Part shown: one piece after another, positions 32,536 through 39,739 of the stretch | Numbering within the stretch: the first letter of the stretch is position 1 | How the letters are laid out: the number at the start of each line of letters is the position of its first letter | From: Rossellomorea vietnamensis | GTDB taxonomy: Bacteria > Bacillota > Bacilli > Bacillales > Bacillaceae_B | NCBI RefSeq assembly: GCF_025398035.1 | Contig: NZ_CP104558.1 | Location: forward strand, 1,922,001 to 1,986,000 | Reading direction: 5' to 3' | DNA length: 64,000 nucleotides | Notes under the pieces: model-generated | Database searches by the model: none | Told to the model about the DNA's origin: nothing | The model's input: only the letters and a program-made list of their open reading frames with translations | Position numbers and translations under genes: made by a program

Positions 32536-33489
32536 CTATCTTTCCACCCGTTCTTTTTCACCTAATTGGACAAGGACATCTTCTAAATACGGCAGCCCTT
32601 CATTATCACCCGTCACACTGACAACCATTGACCCGATTATATTCGCAAAATGAAGCGCTTTCTTCAAAGGCCAGTTCTGAAGGATCCCATAAATGAAACC
32701 TGCATCGAATCCATCGCCGGCACCTACCGTATCCACCACTTTCTTCGCCTTTACGGCCGGGGCTTCAACATATTCACCGTCCACATATCCAACCGAACCT
32801 TCCTCGCCTTTCTTTATGGCGAGATGAGTGATGCCGAATTGCTTACAATGCTCGATGATTTCATCCGTGTCTGATGTTCCGAACAGCAGATCGGCTTCCT
32901 CAATCCCCGTCAGAAGGATGTCGACATAGGGGAGGAAGCTTCTCAGCACGTCCCTTGCTTCATCCTCACTCCACAGCTTCAGTCGGATATTCGGGTCACA
33001 TGATACCATCACACCGTGCTTTTTGGCTTCGATGATCGCGTGGCGGATCAACTCGATATTTTTCGTCTTATCCACTGCAGGGAATACCCCCGTGATATGG
33101 AGAATCTTTGTGTTTTTCAAGAAGTCTTCATTCAGGGTTTCCTTCGTCAACACCGTTGTAGGAGAACGATCTCTGTAGTAGAAAGTCCGTGAGCTCCCAT
33201 CCCCCATGATTTCCTTGAAATTAAGGGAAGTAGGATATCCATCTACGAGTTCCACTTCGGACACATCCACCCCTTCACCGCGGACGGTGTTGAAGATATG
33301 CCTTCCGAACTCATCATTCCCCAGTCGGCTGATCCAACCGGTCTTCAATCCAAGCCGTGCACAGCCAATCGCAAAGTTCAGCTCGGCTCCCCCGATTTTC
33401 CGTTCAAAAGAAGAGACAAACCGCATCGGGCCCGTCGATGAAGGATCAAGAGTGATCATCGCATCGCCTATCGTCACTACATCATTCAT
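32536..33489 (-). CDS. kdgK: 2-keto-3-deoxygluconate kinase (PfkB family)
   Basis: 317 aa: MNDVVTIGDAMITLDPSSTG, FERKIGGAELNFAIGCARLG (PfkB signature 1 region), FYYRDRSPTTVL, ILLTGIEEADLLFGTSDTDE and the anion-hole motif VDTVGAGDGFDAGFIYGI with the catalytic Asp. Matches bacterial KDG kinases, which feed KDPG to the aldolase two genes on. ATG 33489 is preferred to a GTG three codons earlier. First structural gene after the LacI regulator. Confidence 0.9.
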   Translation of the reverse strand: MNDVVTIGDAMITLDPSSTGPMRFVSSFERKIGGAELNFAIGCARLGLKTGWISRLGNDEFGRHIFNTVRGEGVDVSEVELVDGYPTSLNFKEIMGDGSSRTFYYRDRSPTTVLTKETLNEDFLKNTKILHITGVFPAVDKTKNIELIRHAIIEAKKHGVMVSCDPNIRLKLWSEDEARDVLRSFLPYVDILLTGIEEADLLFGTSDTDEIIEHCKQFGITHLAIKKGEEGSVGYVDGEYVEAPAVKAKKVVDTVGAGDGFDAGFIYGILQNWPLKKALHFANIIGSMVVSVTGDNEGLPYLEDVLVQLGEKERVER

Positions 33490-33507
33490 GGGTACCACCC
33501 TTTCTGT

Positions 33508-34509
33508 CTAACAAGATTCTCGTATGATTAACTTTGGATCGAATCGGAATACCAAGCCCTCATCCTGATCCTCTTTTTTCTGAATTTTATTTAATAAAAA
33601 TTCCGCTGCCTTCTTCCCGATTTCAAACGTGGGCTGAGCCACGATCGTCAATCCCGGCTCATAAAAACCGGCAAAGGACACATCATCGATTCCGATAATT
33701 GCCAAATCCTCAGGAACCTTCACATGGTTCTCTTTTACATATTTTAAAATCTCAATGAGCGTTAAATCATTTCCCGCAAGGATCGCTTCCGGGGGATCGT
33801 CCAGGGATAGCAGCTCGTGAACCCCTTCTCTGATCCTGCTCACTTCCAGGCTCTTGATGTAGTCTTCCCGGATGTCCAGACCATTGGCGTTCATCGTATT
33901 CTTATAGCCAGTGATCCTCTCCATCCTCGGTGTGACATTCCGGATCACATTCGTGATGATGCCAATCTTCGTGTATCCCCTGTCGATGAAATGCTGGATC
34001 CCCATCCCTGACGCTTTCTCGTTATCAAGGAGCATAGATGGAATCGCTACATCAGGCACCGTCCGGTCAACGAACACGATTGGATAGCCTTCCGTAAGCA
34101 TCTCATTGTATAAGGCTGCATTATCACCTGTTGGTAAAAGAATGATACCATCCACCTGCTTGGCACGGAGCATTTCAATATACTTCCGCTCCTTGTCAGG
34201 ATCATCATCTGCATTACAGACAATCGTGTGAAACTCGGCTTCCTGGCATGTGTCTTCAATGGCCCTGATCACCTGGGTCGAGAACGTGTGGAGAATATTC
34301 GCCACAATCACCCCGATTGTCGTCGTCGACTTCTGCTTGAGGCTCCTCGCGACAATATTCGGTCGATACCCAAGCTCTTTGATGCTTTCTTCTATTCGAT
34401 TCTTCGTCTCTTCCCTCATATAATCAAAGCGATTATTCAAATACTGGGAAACGGTACTCTTCGATACATTCGCATGCTGAGCAACATCAGCAATCGTCAC
34501 TTTTTTCAT
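33508..34509 (-). CDS. LacI-family repressor of the sugar-acid operon
   Basis: 333 aa: HTH MKKVTIADVAQHANVSKSTV, hinge region GYRPNIVARSLKQKSTTTIG, then a periplasmic-binding-type effector domain (IDRGYTKIGIITNVIRNVTP, PEAILAGNDLTLIEIL, IGIDDVSFAGFYEPGLTIVA). First gene of the operon it is expected to control. Start ATG 34509 has GGAG 8 nt upstream; the longer frame adds only 7 residues. Upstream lie a sigma-A promoter, three tandem operator palindromes and a cre site. KDG or a related acid is the likely inducer. Confidence 0.94.
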   Translation of the reverse strand: MKKVTIADVAQHANVSKSTVSQYLNNRFDYMREETKNRIEESIKELGYRPNIVARSLKQKSTTTIGVIVANILHTFSTQVIRAIEDTCQEAEFHTIVCNADDDPDKERKYIEMLRAKQVDGIILLPTGDNAALYNEMLTEGYPIVFVDRTVPDVAIPSMLLDNEKASGMGIQHFIDRGYTKIGIITNVIRNVTPRMERITGYKNTMNANGLDIREDYIKSLEVSRIREGVHELLSLDDPPEAILAGNDLTLIEILKYVKENHVKVPEDLAIIGIDDVSFAGFYEPGLTIVAQPTFEIGKKAAEFLLNKIQKKEDQDEGLVFRFDPKLIIRESC

Positions 34510-34534
34510 TCCATAGTCTCCAACTTTCATTTCC

Positions 34535-34572
34535 TAAACCGATTTACTAAACCGGTTTACTAAATCGATTTA
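34535..34572. promoter_or_regulatory. Three tandem LacI-type operators with 13-bp period
   Basis: TAAACCGATTTA, TAAACCGGTTTA and TAAATCGATTTA follow one another with single C spacers. The last two are perfect palindromes. They cover the predicted transcription start, ideal for autorepression. Confidence 0.85.
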
Positions 34573-34577
34573 TTGAA

Positions 34578-34606
34578 ATTATATGATAATTGAAAGCGCT
34601 TTACAA
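34578..34606 (-). promoter_or_regulatory. Sigma-A promoter of the sugar-acid operon
   Basis: Minus strand: -35 TTGTAA, 17-bp spacer, -10 TATAAT (perfect). The predicted start falls at the edge of the operator array. Confidence 0.88.
34591..34605. promoter_or_regulatory. cre site (CcpA) overlapping the -35
   Basis: TGAAAGCGCTTTACA closely matches the cre consensus (TGWAARCGYTWNCA) and covers the -35 region, so catabolite repression by CcpA is expected. Confidence 0.82.
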
Positions 34607-34650
34607 TATGTTTTTTGAAAATGTGTGGATTTTTTGTTTTGGGCATAGAA

Positions 34651-34676
34651 AAAAACGCGTGGGGACGCGTTTTTTT
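34651..34676. terminator. Bidirectional terminator between RiPP cluster and LacI operon
   Basis: AAAAACGCGT, loop GGGG, ACGCGTTTTTT: a perfect hairpin with T-runs on both strands. It insulates the RiPP operon from the LacI promoter. Confidence 0.88.
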
Positions 34677-34743
34677 AATGTTTTCTTTTTTCCTTAATCT
34701 TTTTCATGAATGCTCGAGAACTGATCCCCCACTGCCATTCCAA

Positions 34744-34776
34744 TAAAAAAGTCCACCCCTATCAAATGGGACGGAC
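34744..34776 (-). terminator. Terminator of the RiPP operon
   Basis: Minus strand: GTCCGTCCC, loop ATTTGATAG, GGGTGGAC then T6, 26 nt after the MFS stop. Confidence 0.82.
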
Positions 34777-34801
34777 GACCTTTCCGCTAAAACCTATTCA
34801 G

Positions 34802-36049
34802 TTACGAGCTCTTCCTAATCGCAGGGTTCAACACCATCATGAGTACAATCATTCCTCCAAATACGGAGATACCTAAAAATAGATTATTGATGCTAAAGTG
34901 TACGAGCAATGAACCTGTCAGTAATAATGATATGGGTTTACTTGATTCAAGTAATACCCTCATTGTACTTTGGGACCTGCCCAGTAACTCTCGCGGTACC
35001 TTGATTAAGAAGAGTGATTGTAAAGCGATACTCACCAGAGGGCTACCGATACCAGCAATGAGGATGACAGCCAATACTAATGTAAAGTTATCCGTAAAGG
35101 CTAACATTCCAAATGAGCCTAATATCATGACTAAGCCAACTACCATCGGCACGATTTTTCGGAATCGGTTAAATAAATTAATGGATAGAGACCCACCTAA
35201 TATCCCAATAAAGAAAGCAATTTCAACCATCGCTAACTCGGAGGCATCTTTTACGAATAAAGGAAACAGGACCGCTACTGGCGCCAACATAAAGTTGATT
35301 AACACTAAATAAATAATCATTCCCCTTAAGATCGGGACGGATATGATGGTTTTTAATCCTGTTTTTAAATCTAGGGAGAACTTCTTCATACTCAATTTAT
35401 CCGTTGGTCTTTTCGACAATCCCTTTTCCTTAATGAGCAGGATAAAGAAAAATGAGATAAAAAAGGTTAGGGCATTAAAAAGGAATGCCGTCGGTAAGCT
35501 GTATACCAATAGGATCCCAGCTATGGCCGGAGCCCCTAACCCTACCACTGTTTGAATCGTGGATGAAAGACTTTGTGCTCTCGTAATCAAGTGATCTGGA
35601 ACAATCGTCCTGATCGCGACAGACTTTGCTGGAATGAAAAACGAGTCAAACGATGAAGTGAATGCGGCAGCGGCGATCAGCATCCACGGACTCAGCATAT
35701 CGAACCAGAAAAGGGCTACAAGCCCAAGTACAGCGATCCCTCGGCATATATCTGCTACCAGCATGTATCTTTTTTGGTTCCCTCTATCGACAAGTACGCC
35801 CGAGAAGATGCCAAACAAAATGGTGGGGATCACTTCCGCTGCCAATACAAGAGATATAAGTAAGGAGGAACCTGTTAATACCTTCATAGCCCAGATGAGA
35901 GAGAGAGCATACACTCCATCTCCCAGTGCTGATACAAATTGTCCGGCTATGAGAAACCGATAATCTTTAATGGCTAGCAGATCTTTAAAGCTATCCTTCT
36001 TTTCTTGGCTCTCTGGATTTAATTGAGTTTTTACTGCTGCTTCTGTCAT
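34802..36049 (-). CDS. MFS exporter of the RiPP cluster
   Basis: 415 aa with about 12 membrane helices: YRFLIAGQFVSALGDGVYAL opening, FSGVLVDRGNQKRYMLVADI motif A, and RSQSTMRVLLESSKPISLLL late. It resembles the EntS/MefA-like MFS exporters often used for secondary metabolites. Last gene of the minus-strand RiPP operon, so export of the mature peptide or self-protection is likely (inference). AAGGAGGAGG precedes ATG 36049; the frame upstream is not needed. Confidence 0.9.
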   Translation of the reverse strand: MTEAAVKTQLNPESQEKKDSFKDLLAIKDYRFLIAGQFVSALGDGVYALSLIWAMKVLTGSSLLISLVLAAEVIPTILFGIFSGVLVDRGNQKRYMLVADICRGIAVLGLVALFWFDMLSPWMLIAAAAFTSSFDSFFIPAKSVAIRTIVPDHLITRAQSLSSTIQTVVGLGAPAIAGILLVYSLPTAFLFNALTFFISFFFILLIKEKGLSKRPTDKLSMKKFSLDLKTGLKTIISVPILRGMIIYLVLINFMLAPVAVLFPLFVKDASELAMVEIAFFIGILGGSLSINLFNRFRKIVPMVVGLVMILGSFGMLAFTDNFTLVLAVILIAGIGSPLVSIALQSLFLIKVPRELLGRSQSTMRVLLESSKPISLLLTGSLLVHFSINNLFLGISVFGGMIVLMMVLNPAIRKSS

Positions 36050-36103
36050 AATTCGCCTCCTCCTTATAGTTAATCCCAAATTTATTAAATAAGAAAAAAT
36101 TAA

Positions 36104-37363
36104 TTATGACACCACAGGTACTGTTTTAATAACAGAGGAAATTTCTTCAAAAACATGTTCCCCTAGTGGACTAAGTTTTCCATGAGTGTTTATGACTTCT
36201 ATCGCTTCTTTCAATTGTCCCTCAACAAACTCCAGCCTATTTAAGATTTTATTATCTTTGTAGACGCTATAAAGTCTTTCCAACCATAACGCAACCCTGG
36301 CAAACGCATATGCCCCATGAAATACCCCCTTCATTGGCCTTGGGTCTTTTCTCCATGGTGACTTGAATCTTTCTTCATGATCATTTAACACAACAGGATC
36401 AATCAGGAATAATTGATTTAACCGTGAATGTGCACATTCATGTACCAGATTTTCAGTAACCCACATAAAATCATATGGGTGATGTGAGATGAAGATGGCA
36501 TCAGGTAAAATATCTGTTGTAAACCCGCCAAAAGCGTCTGTATCCATGATTCCAATCAGTTTAATATGACCCTTAATTTCCAAATAATACTCTGGCCATA
36601 CATCCTTAATTGTATTTAAACAGGATTCATAAAATAATATGTCATTAGGGGTAAAAGAAATACTTTTCAGCTTATTATCTGCTAACTCACTATTTCTGAC
36701 ATTCAGGAGATTAAAGTTTTCGGAAAGACACTGGCTGATACTATCTTCTGAAAGTTCGAAATCAAACATACCCTTACTGTCATACGGTTTTCGAATAAAG
36801 CTGATTTGAGTACCGGTTACCTGAAAATCCGCATTAAAATCATCTGTCGTAATAACTGTACCAATGATTTTATCATCAACTAAAAAAGCTATTTCGTTTT
36901 TAGATGAAATAATGGTACACGCTTGGAAATTGCTATAGTCTTTTAATTTAATTCGGTAGTGAAATCCAGGAATCTCAAAGGAGCCTTCAATTAACTCTAC
37001 TTTATTCTGTAGGGTAATCCCATACTTTGCACAAGCTAAAAATAGGTAGTTAATGAATTTTTCTAAGTTGTTGTTGGTTAACATTCTCTCAATAATTTGG
37101 GGAGATTTATCTTGATATATCATTCCATCTGAGGAATGTGTAGTAAGAAAATACGTAAAATAATTTAAACCAGGGCTATAAATTTCTTTGAGAAATTCTT
37201 GGGATCCCAAAGCTTTTTTCAATAATAAGAGGGTGTGTGACGGTATCTTATCTAATTCTTGAATGATATCCATGATTTTATTGACTCTCTGAGAAAATGG
37301 CCTTAAACCAAGTATGTATATTTGGTCATTTTCCATACTGGATGGCTTCAGAAATGATAACAT
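36104..37363 (-). CDS. HExxH-type putative peptide beta-hydroxylase
   Basis: 419 aa. The metal motif LVHECAHSRLNQLF (His308, Glu309, His312) is followed by SPWRKDPRPMKGVFHGAYAF with His349. This pair of motifs defines the mod_HExxH family found in RiPP clusters, now regarded as alpha-ketoglutarate-dependent peptide beta-hydroxylases rather than proteases. The N-terminal ~250 residues are less conserved and may bind the precursor. Start and preceding stop share TAATG. Its substrate here is presumably one or both precursor peptides. Confidence 0.85.
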   Translation of the reverse strand: MLSFLKPSSMENDQIYILGLRPFSQRVNKIMDIIQELDKIPSHTLLLLKKALGSQEFLKEIYSPGLNYFTYFLTTHSSDGMIYQDKSPQIIERMLTNNNLEKFINYLFLACAKYGITLQNKVELIEGSFEIPGFHYRIKLKDYSNFQACTIISSKNEIAFLVDDKIIGTVITTDDFNADFQVTGTQISFIRKPYDSKGMFDFELSEDSISQCLSENFNLLNVRNSELADNKLKSISFTPNDILFYESCLNTIKDVWPEYYLEIKGHIKLIGIMDTDAFGGFTTDILPDAIFISHHPYDFMWVTENLVHECAHSRLNQLFLIDPVVLNDHEERFKSPWRKDPRPMKGVFHGAYAFARVALWLERLYSVYKDNKILNRLEFVEGQLKEAIEVINTHGKLSPLGEHVFEEISSVIKTVPVVS

Positions 37364-37914
37364 TAATTTTTCATCCTATTCATAGTGAAATTTGGGAATA
37401 ATGATACAGCAAATGTATAAGGATCATCTTCCCCTTCTTGATTTGTATCAATCTCGTCTCCTAATTGACGCAGCAATTGGATGTATTCCTTCACTTTTTC
37501 TTTTGGAATCCTTGCTTTAACGAGAGAAAAGTCTGCTGGGAGATTACCAGAAATAGCATTTAACATACCAGCCCTTACTTCTTCTATCATAAAAGTGATT
37601 AACTTTATTTTTTCTACTTCATTGGAATTGCGATTACTCAACCTAACAGCAAATGAATTCACATCCGCTTTGTAAGCTGATTCAACAATATCCTCTTTCG
37701 ATTTAGTACTGTTTACAAACACTAGTTTATTCTTTTCCAAAATCTTAATAATATAGTTTATCTTTGCAAGAGGGACATTTACTTGTCTTGAAACTTCAGT
37801 TGCAGTTAAAGAAGATACAGAAAGAATACTTAATACTTCCATTCCACCATCATTTAAGATAGTATCGAGGAAATCAGTATCCGCATTGGTTATATATTCA
37901 GTATGATTAGACAT
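37363..37914 (-). CDS. Winged-helix (ArsR-like) protein of the RiPP cluster
   Basis: 183 aa. Residues 20-80 form an ArsR-like winged helix (LSILSVSSLTATEVSRQVNV, INYIIKILEKNKLVFVNSTK). The C-terminal part (EVEKIKLITFMIEEVRAGML, KEKVKEYIQLLRQLGDE) is helical. It may be a regulator, but RiPP recognition elements share the winged-helix fold, so a precursor-binding role is possible too. It is translationally coupled to the HExxH gene (TAATG), which favours a role in maturation. Confidence 0.7.
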   Translation of the reverse strand: MSNHTEYITNADTDFLDTILNDGGMEVLSILSVSSLTATEVSRQVNVPLAKINYIIKILEKNKLVFVNSTKSKEDIVESAYKADVNSFAVRLSNRNSNEVEKIKLITFMIEEVRAGMLNAISGNLPADFSLVKARIPKEKVKEYIQLLRQLGDEIDTNQEGEDDPYTFAVSLFPNFTMNRMKN

Positions 37915-37928
37915 AAAATCACCTCATT

Positions 37929-39179
37929 TTAAAGTAGAGTTAAAAGTGACTCAGAATCTGTACCCACTGCAGACAAGGCCATATTTGACTGATCACACAT
38001 CTCTTTAGAAACCTCACGAATGTCTTCATCCGTTACATTCATGAATTCAAATACTTCAGTATCCACAAAAAAATCTTTATTGTACAATGCATATCGACCG
38101 GTAGTGTTGAGATGACGTATGGCATCATTCGGTATTTGCAGTGTAGAAGTAATGCGGGAAGCTCTTGCACGTTCCAGTTCTTCGCTGGTTACACCGTTCT
38201 GTTGAATGTCATTAATAATATCCATGATTACTTTAAAACTCTCTTCTAAGGAATCTTTTCTACAATTAAGGTCTATTGCCATATAGCCACCAAGTCCATA
38301 GCTTAAAGCATATGAATATATGGAGTACACTAGCTCTCTTTTTTCCCTCAGTTCAACAAACAATCTTGACTTTAATCCCTCGCCTAAAATATCTGACAAT
38401 AATGCCATTGCATATCTCTTTCTAGACCGAAAAGAAGGACCAACGAATGTAGCTGTTAAATTCACCCTGTTTGAGTTCCCTATTCCCATGACACTTGGTG
38501 AAACTTCCAGTAAGGGAGATTGGTGGCTTTCCGTTTCACTTTTCCAAAAATCAAATTGATTAGCGATTTCATTAAACGTTTCATCAGGATCTACATCTCC
38601 TTGAATGACAATCAATGTATTACTAGGAGAATAGAACTGCTTAAATCGACTTTCTATTTCATTTTTTGAAAAACGAGAAATATTATCTTGATTTCCGATA
38701 ACAAATAACCCTAAAGACCTGTCACCCCATAAAGCTCTTTCTGCCAGTTCTGTTTTTACTTTTGCAGAAGCGAAATAGGTCTCTGCTTCTTGTAATATAA
38801 TCGCTCTTTCGTGATTTATTCTTTCTTCGGCTATGTCCTGAAGCTTTACTATCTCTGAAAGTGTTTTAATAATGTCAGATTTATAACTCTTTTGTGAAGT
38901 AATACAACACCTGGTCATTTCTTTACCTGTATATGCCTCATATAAAGCACCGCTATCCAGAAGGTTTCCAACCATTTTTTTGGCTGAACTATTCATATTC
39001 TCATGACTAAATGCCATATGTTCGATGAAATGAGAGATCCCATTATTTGTTACATTCTCATCTTTTGAGCCATGATTTACGTACATACCAACAGATAGAT
39101 TCCGAGATTGCTTGGTTCTCCTAACAATGACTTTCATACAGTTTTCAAGCATCGCTTTAGATATAGATTCATAGTACAT
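37929..39179 (-). CDS. M16-family metallopeptidase of the RiPP cluster
   Basis: 416 aa with the inverted zinc motif GISHFIEHMAFSH (His50, Glu53, His54) and the third ligand Glu131 in INHERAIILQEAETYF, 77 residues on. One active and one inactive half-domain, as in YmxG/PqqF-like peptidases. In RiPP clusters such enzymes remove the leader. AAGGAGGG precedes the ATG. It follows the precursor genes after an 81-nt gap holding a hairpin. Confidence 0.92.
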   Translation of the reverse strand: MYYESISKAMLENCMKVIVRRTKQSRNLSVGMYVNHGSKDENVTNNGISHFIEHMAFSHENMNSSAKKMVGNLLDSGALYEAYTGKEMTRCCITSQKSYKSDIIKTLSEIVKLQDIAEERINHERAIILQEAETYFASAKVKTELAERALWGDRSLGLFVIGNQDNISRFSKNEIESRFKQFYSPSNTLIVIQGDVDPDETFNEIANQFDFWKSETESHQSPLLEVSPSVMGIGNSNRVNLTATFVGPSFRSRKRYAMALLSDILGEGLKSRLFVELREKRELVYSIYSYALSYGLGGYMAIDLNCRKDSLEESFKVIMDIINDIQQNGVTSEELERARASRITSTLQIPNDAIRHLNTTGRYALYNKDFFVDTEVFEFMNVTDEDIREVSKEMCDQSNMALSAVGTDSESLLTLL

Positions 39180-39211
39180 GTTATCCCTCCTTCATGATGC
39201 CTGATAAAGAT

Positions 39212-39243
39212 GTGCAGGGAGCTCCTTAGAGACCTCCCTGTAC
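39212..39243 (-). terminator. Hairpin between precursor and peptidase genes
   Basis: GTGCAGGGAG and CTCCCTGTAC form a 10-bp stem (one G-U) without a long T-run. It probably attenuates transcription or protects the precursor mRNA, a common arrangement in peptide operons. Confidence 0.65.
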
Positions 39244-39260
39244 GACAGTAAATATGATTC

Positions 39261-39425
39261 CTAGAAACTAGCTGATACTGAAATTCTGATTCCTTGTTCA
39301 CCTGCAGCCATCTCATCAGTTGCTTTTTCGATTTGTTCAACCAACTGTGAATCGCTAATTACGACTTCTCCGTTCTCATTCACTTTAAAAACTTCTGGAG
39401 TTAAGCTCACTTTTCTATTTGTCAT
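39261..39425 (-). CDS. RiPP precursor peptide 1
   Basis: 54 codons: leader MTNRKVSLTPEVFKVNENGE, then VVISDSQLVEQIEKATDE, MAAGEQGI and a short core RISVSASF with the stop right after. GAAAGGAGGTGA lies just before the ATG. The first 46 residues match precursor 2 in 41 positions while the tail differs completely, the leader/core pattern of RiPPs. The core offers Ser, Val, Ile, Ala and Phe as possible C-methylation or beta-hydroxylation sites. No Cys, so no thioether ring is expected. Confidence 0.85.
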   Translation of the reverse strand: MTNRKVSLTPEVFKVNENGEVVISDSQLVEQIEKATDEMAAGEQGIRISVSASF

Positions 39426-39505
39426 CTTATTCACCTCCTTTCAAGGATAAACTAGAATATTTCTGAATCTATTCCTGTATTCGCTAAAAGCTGGGTTTTG
39501 AAGGA
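39426..39505. repeat. Degenerate duplicate of the radical SAM 3' end plus RBS
   Basis: Upstream of precursor 1 the minus strand reads AAAACCCAGCTTTTA...ATACAGGAATAGA...GAAAGGAGGTGAATAA, which aligns with 39712-39795 (AAAACCTCCCTTTTA...ATACAGGAATGGA...GAAAGGAGGTGAATAA). This shows that the second precursor arose by tandem duplication of a unit including the end of the maturase gene. Confidence 0.75.
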
Positions 39506-39543
39506 TTTCACTTTTAATTGTGCATCTTCTACAGTCAATGTAC

Positions 39544-39711
39544 TCAACAAACATAGCAACAAATATCAGGTATGATTCCTTGTTCACCAGCGCCCCTCTC
39601 ATCAGTTGCCTTTTCAATTTGTTCAACTAATTGGGAATCGCTAATGACGACTTCTCCATTTTCACCCACTTTAAAAACTTCTGGAGTTAAGATCACTTTT
39701 TTGTTTGTCAT
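39544..39711 (-). CDS. RiPP precursor peptide 2 (Cys-containing core)
   Basis: 55 codons: leader MTNKKVILTPEVFKVGENGE, VVISDSQLVEQIEKATDE, RGAGEQGI, then core IPDICCYVC and stop. Same RBS as precursor 1. Three cysteines and a Tyr in the core contrast with the Cys-free sister, so the two products should differ strongly even if the same enzymes act on both. A 61-codon frame in another register overlaps it and is less convincing. Confidence 0.83.
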   Translation of the reverse strand: MTNKKVILTPEVFKVGENGEVVISDSQLVEQIEKATDERGAGEQGIIPDICCYVC

Positions 39712-39739
39712 CTTTTATTCACCTCCTTTCAGGAATAAT

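Noticed and set aside
36104-37363. HExxH protein as a zinc protease
   Set aside because: The second motif (PWRKDPRPMKGVFHGAYAF) places it in the RiPP-associated HExxH family rather than in a classical metalloprotease family.
39441-39626. 61-codon minus-strand frame overlapping precursor 2
   Set aside because: It lacks an RBS, overlaps precursor 2 out of frame and covers a degenerate copy of maturase 3' sequence. Precursor 2 has a perfect RBS and a conserved leader.
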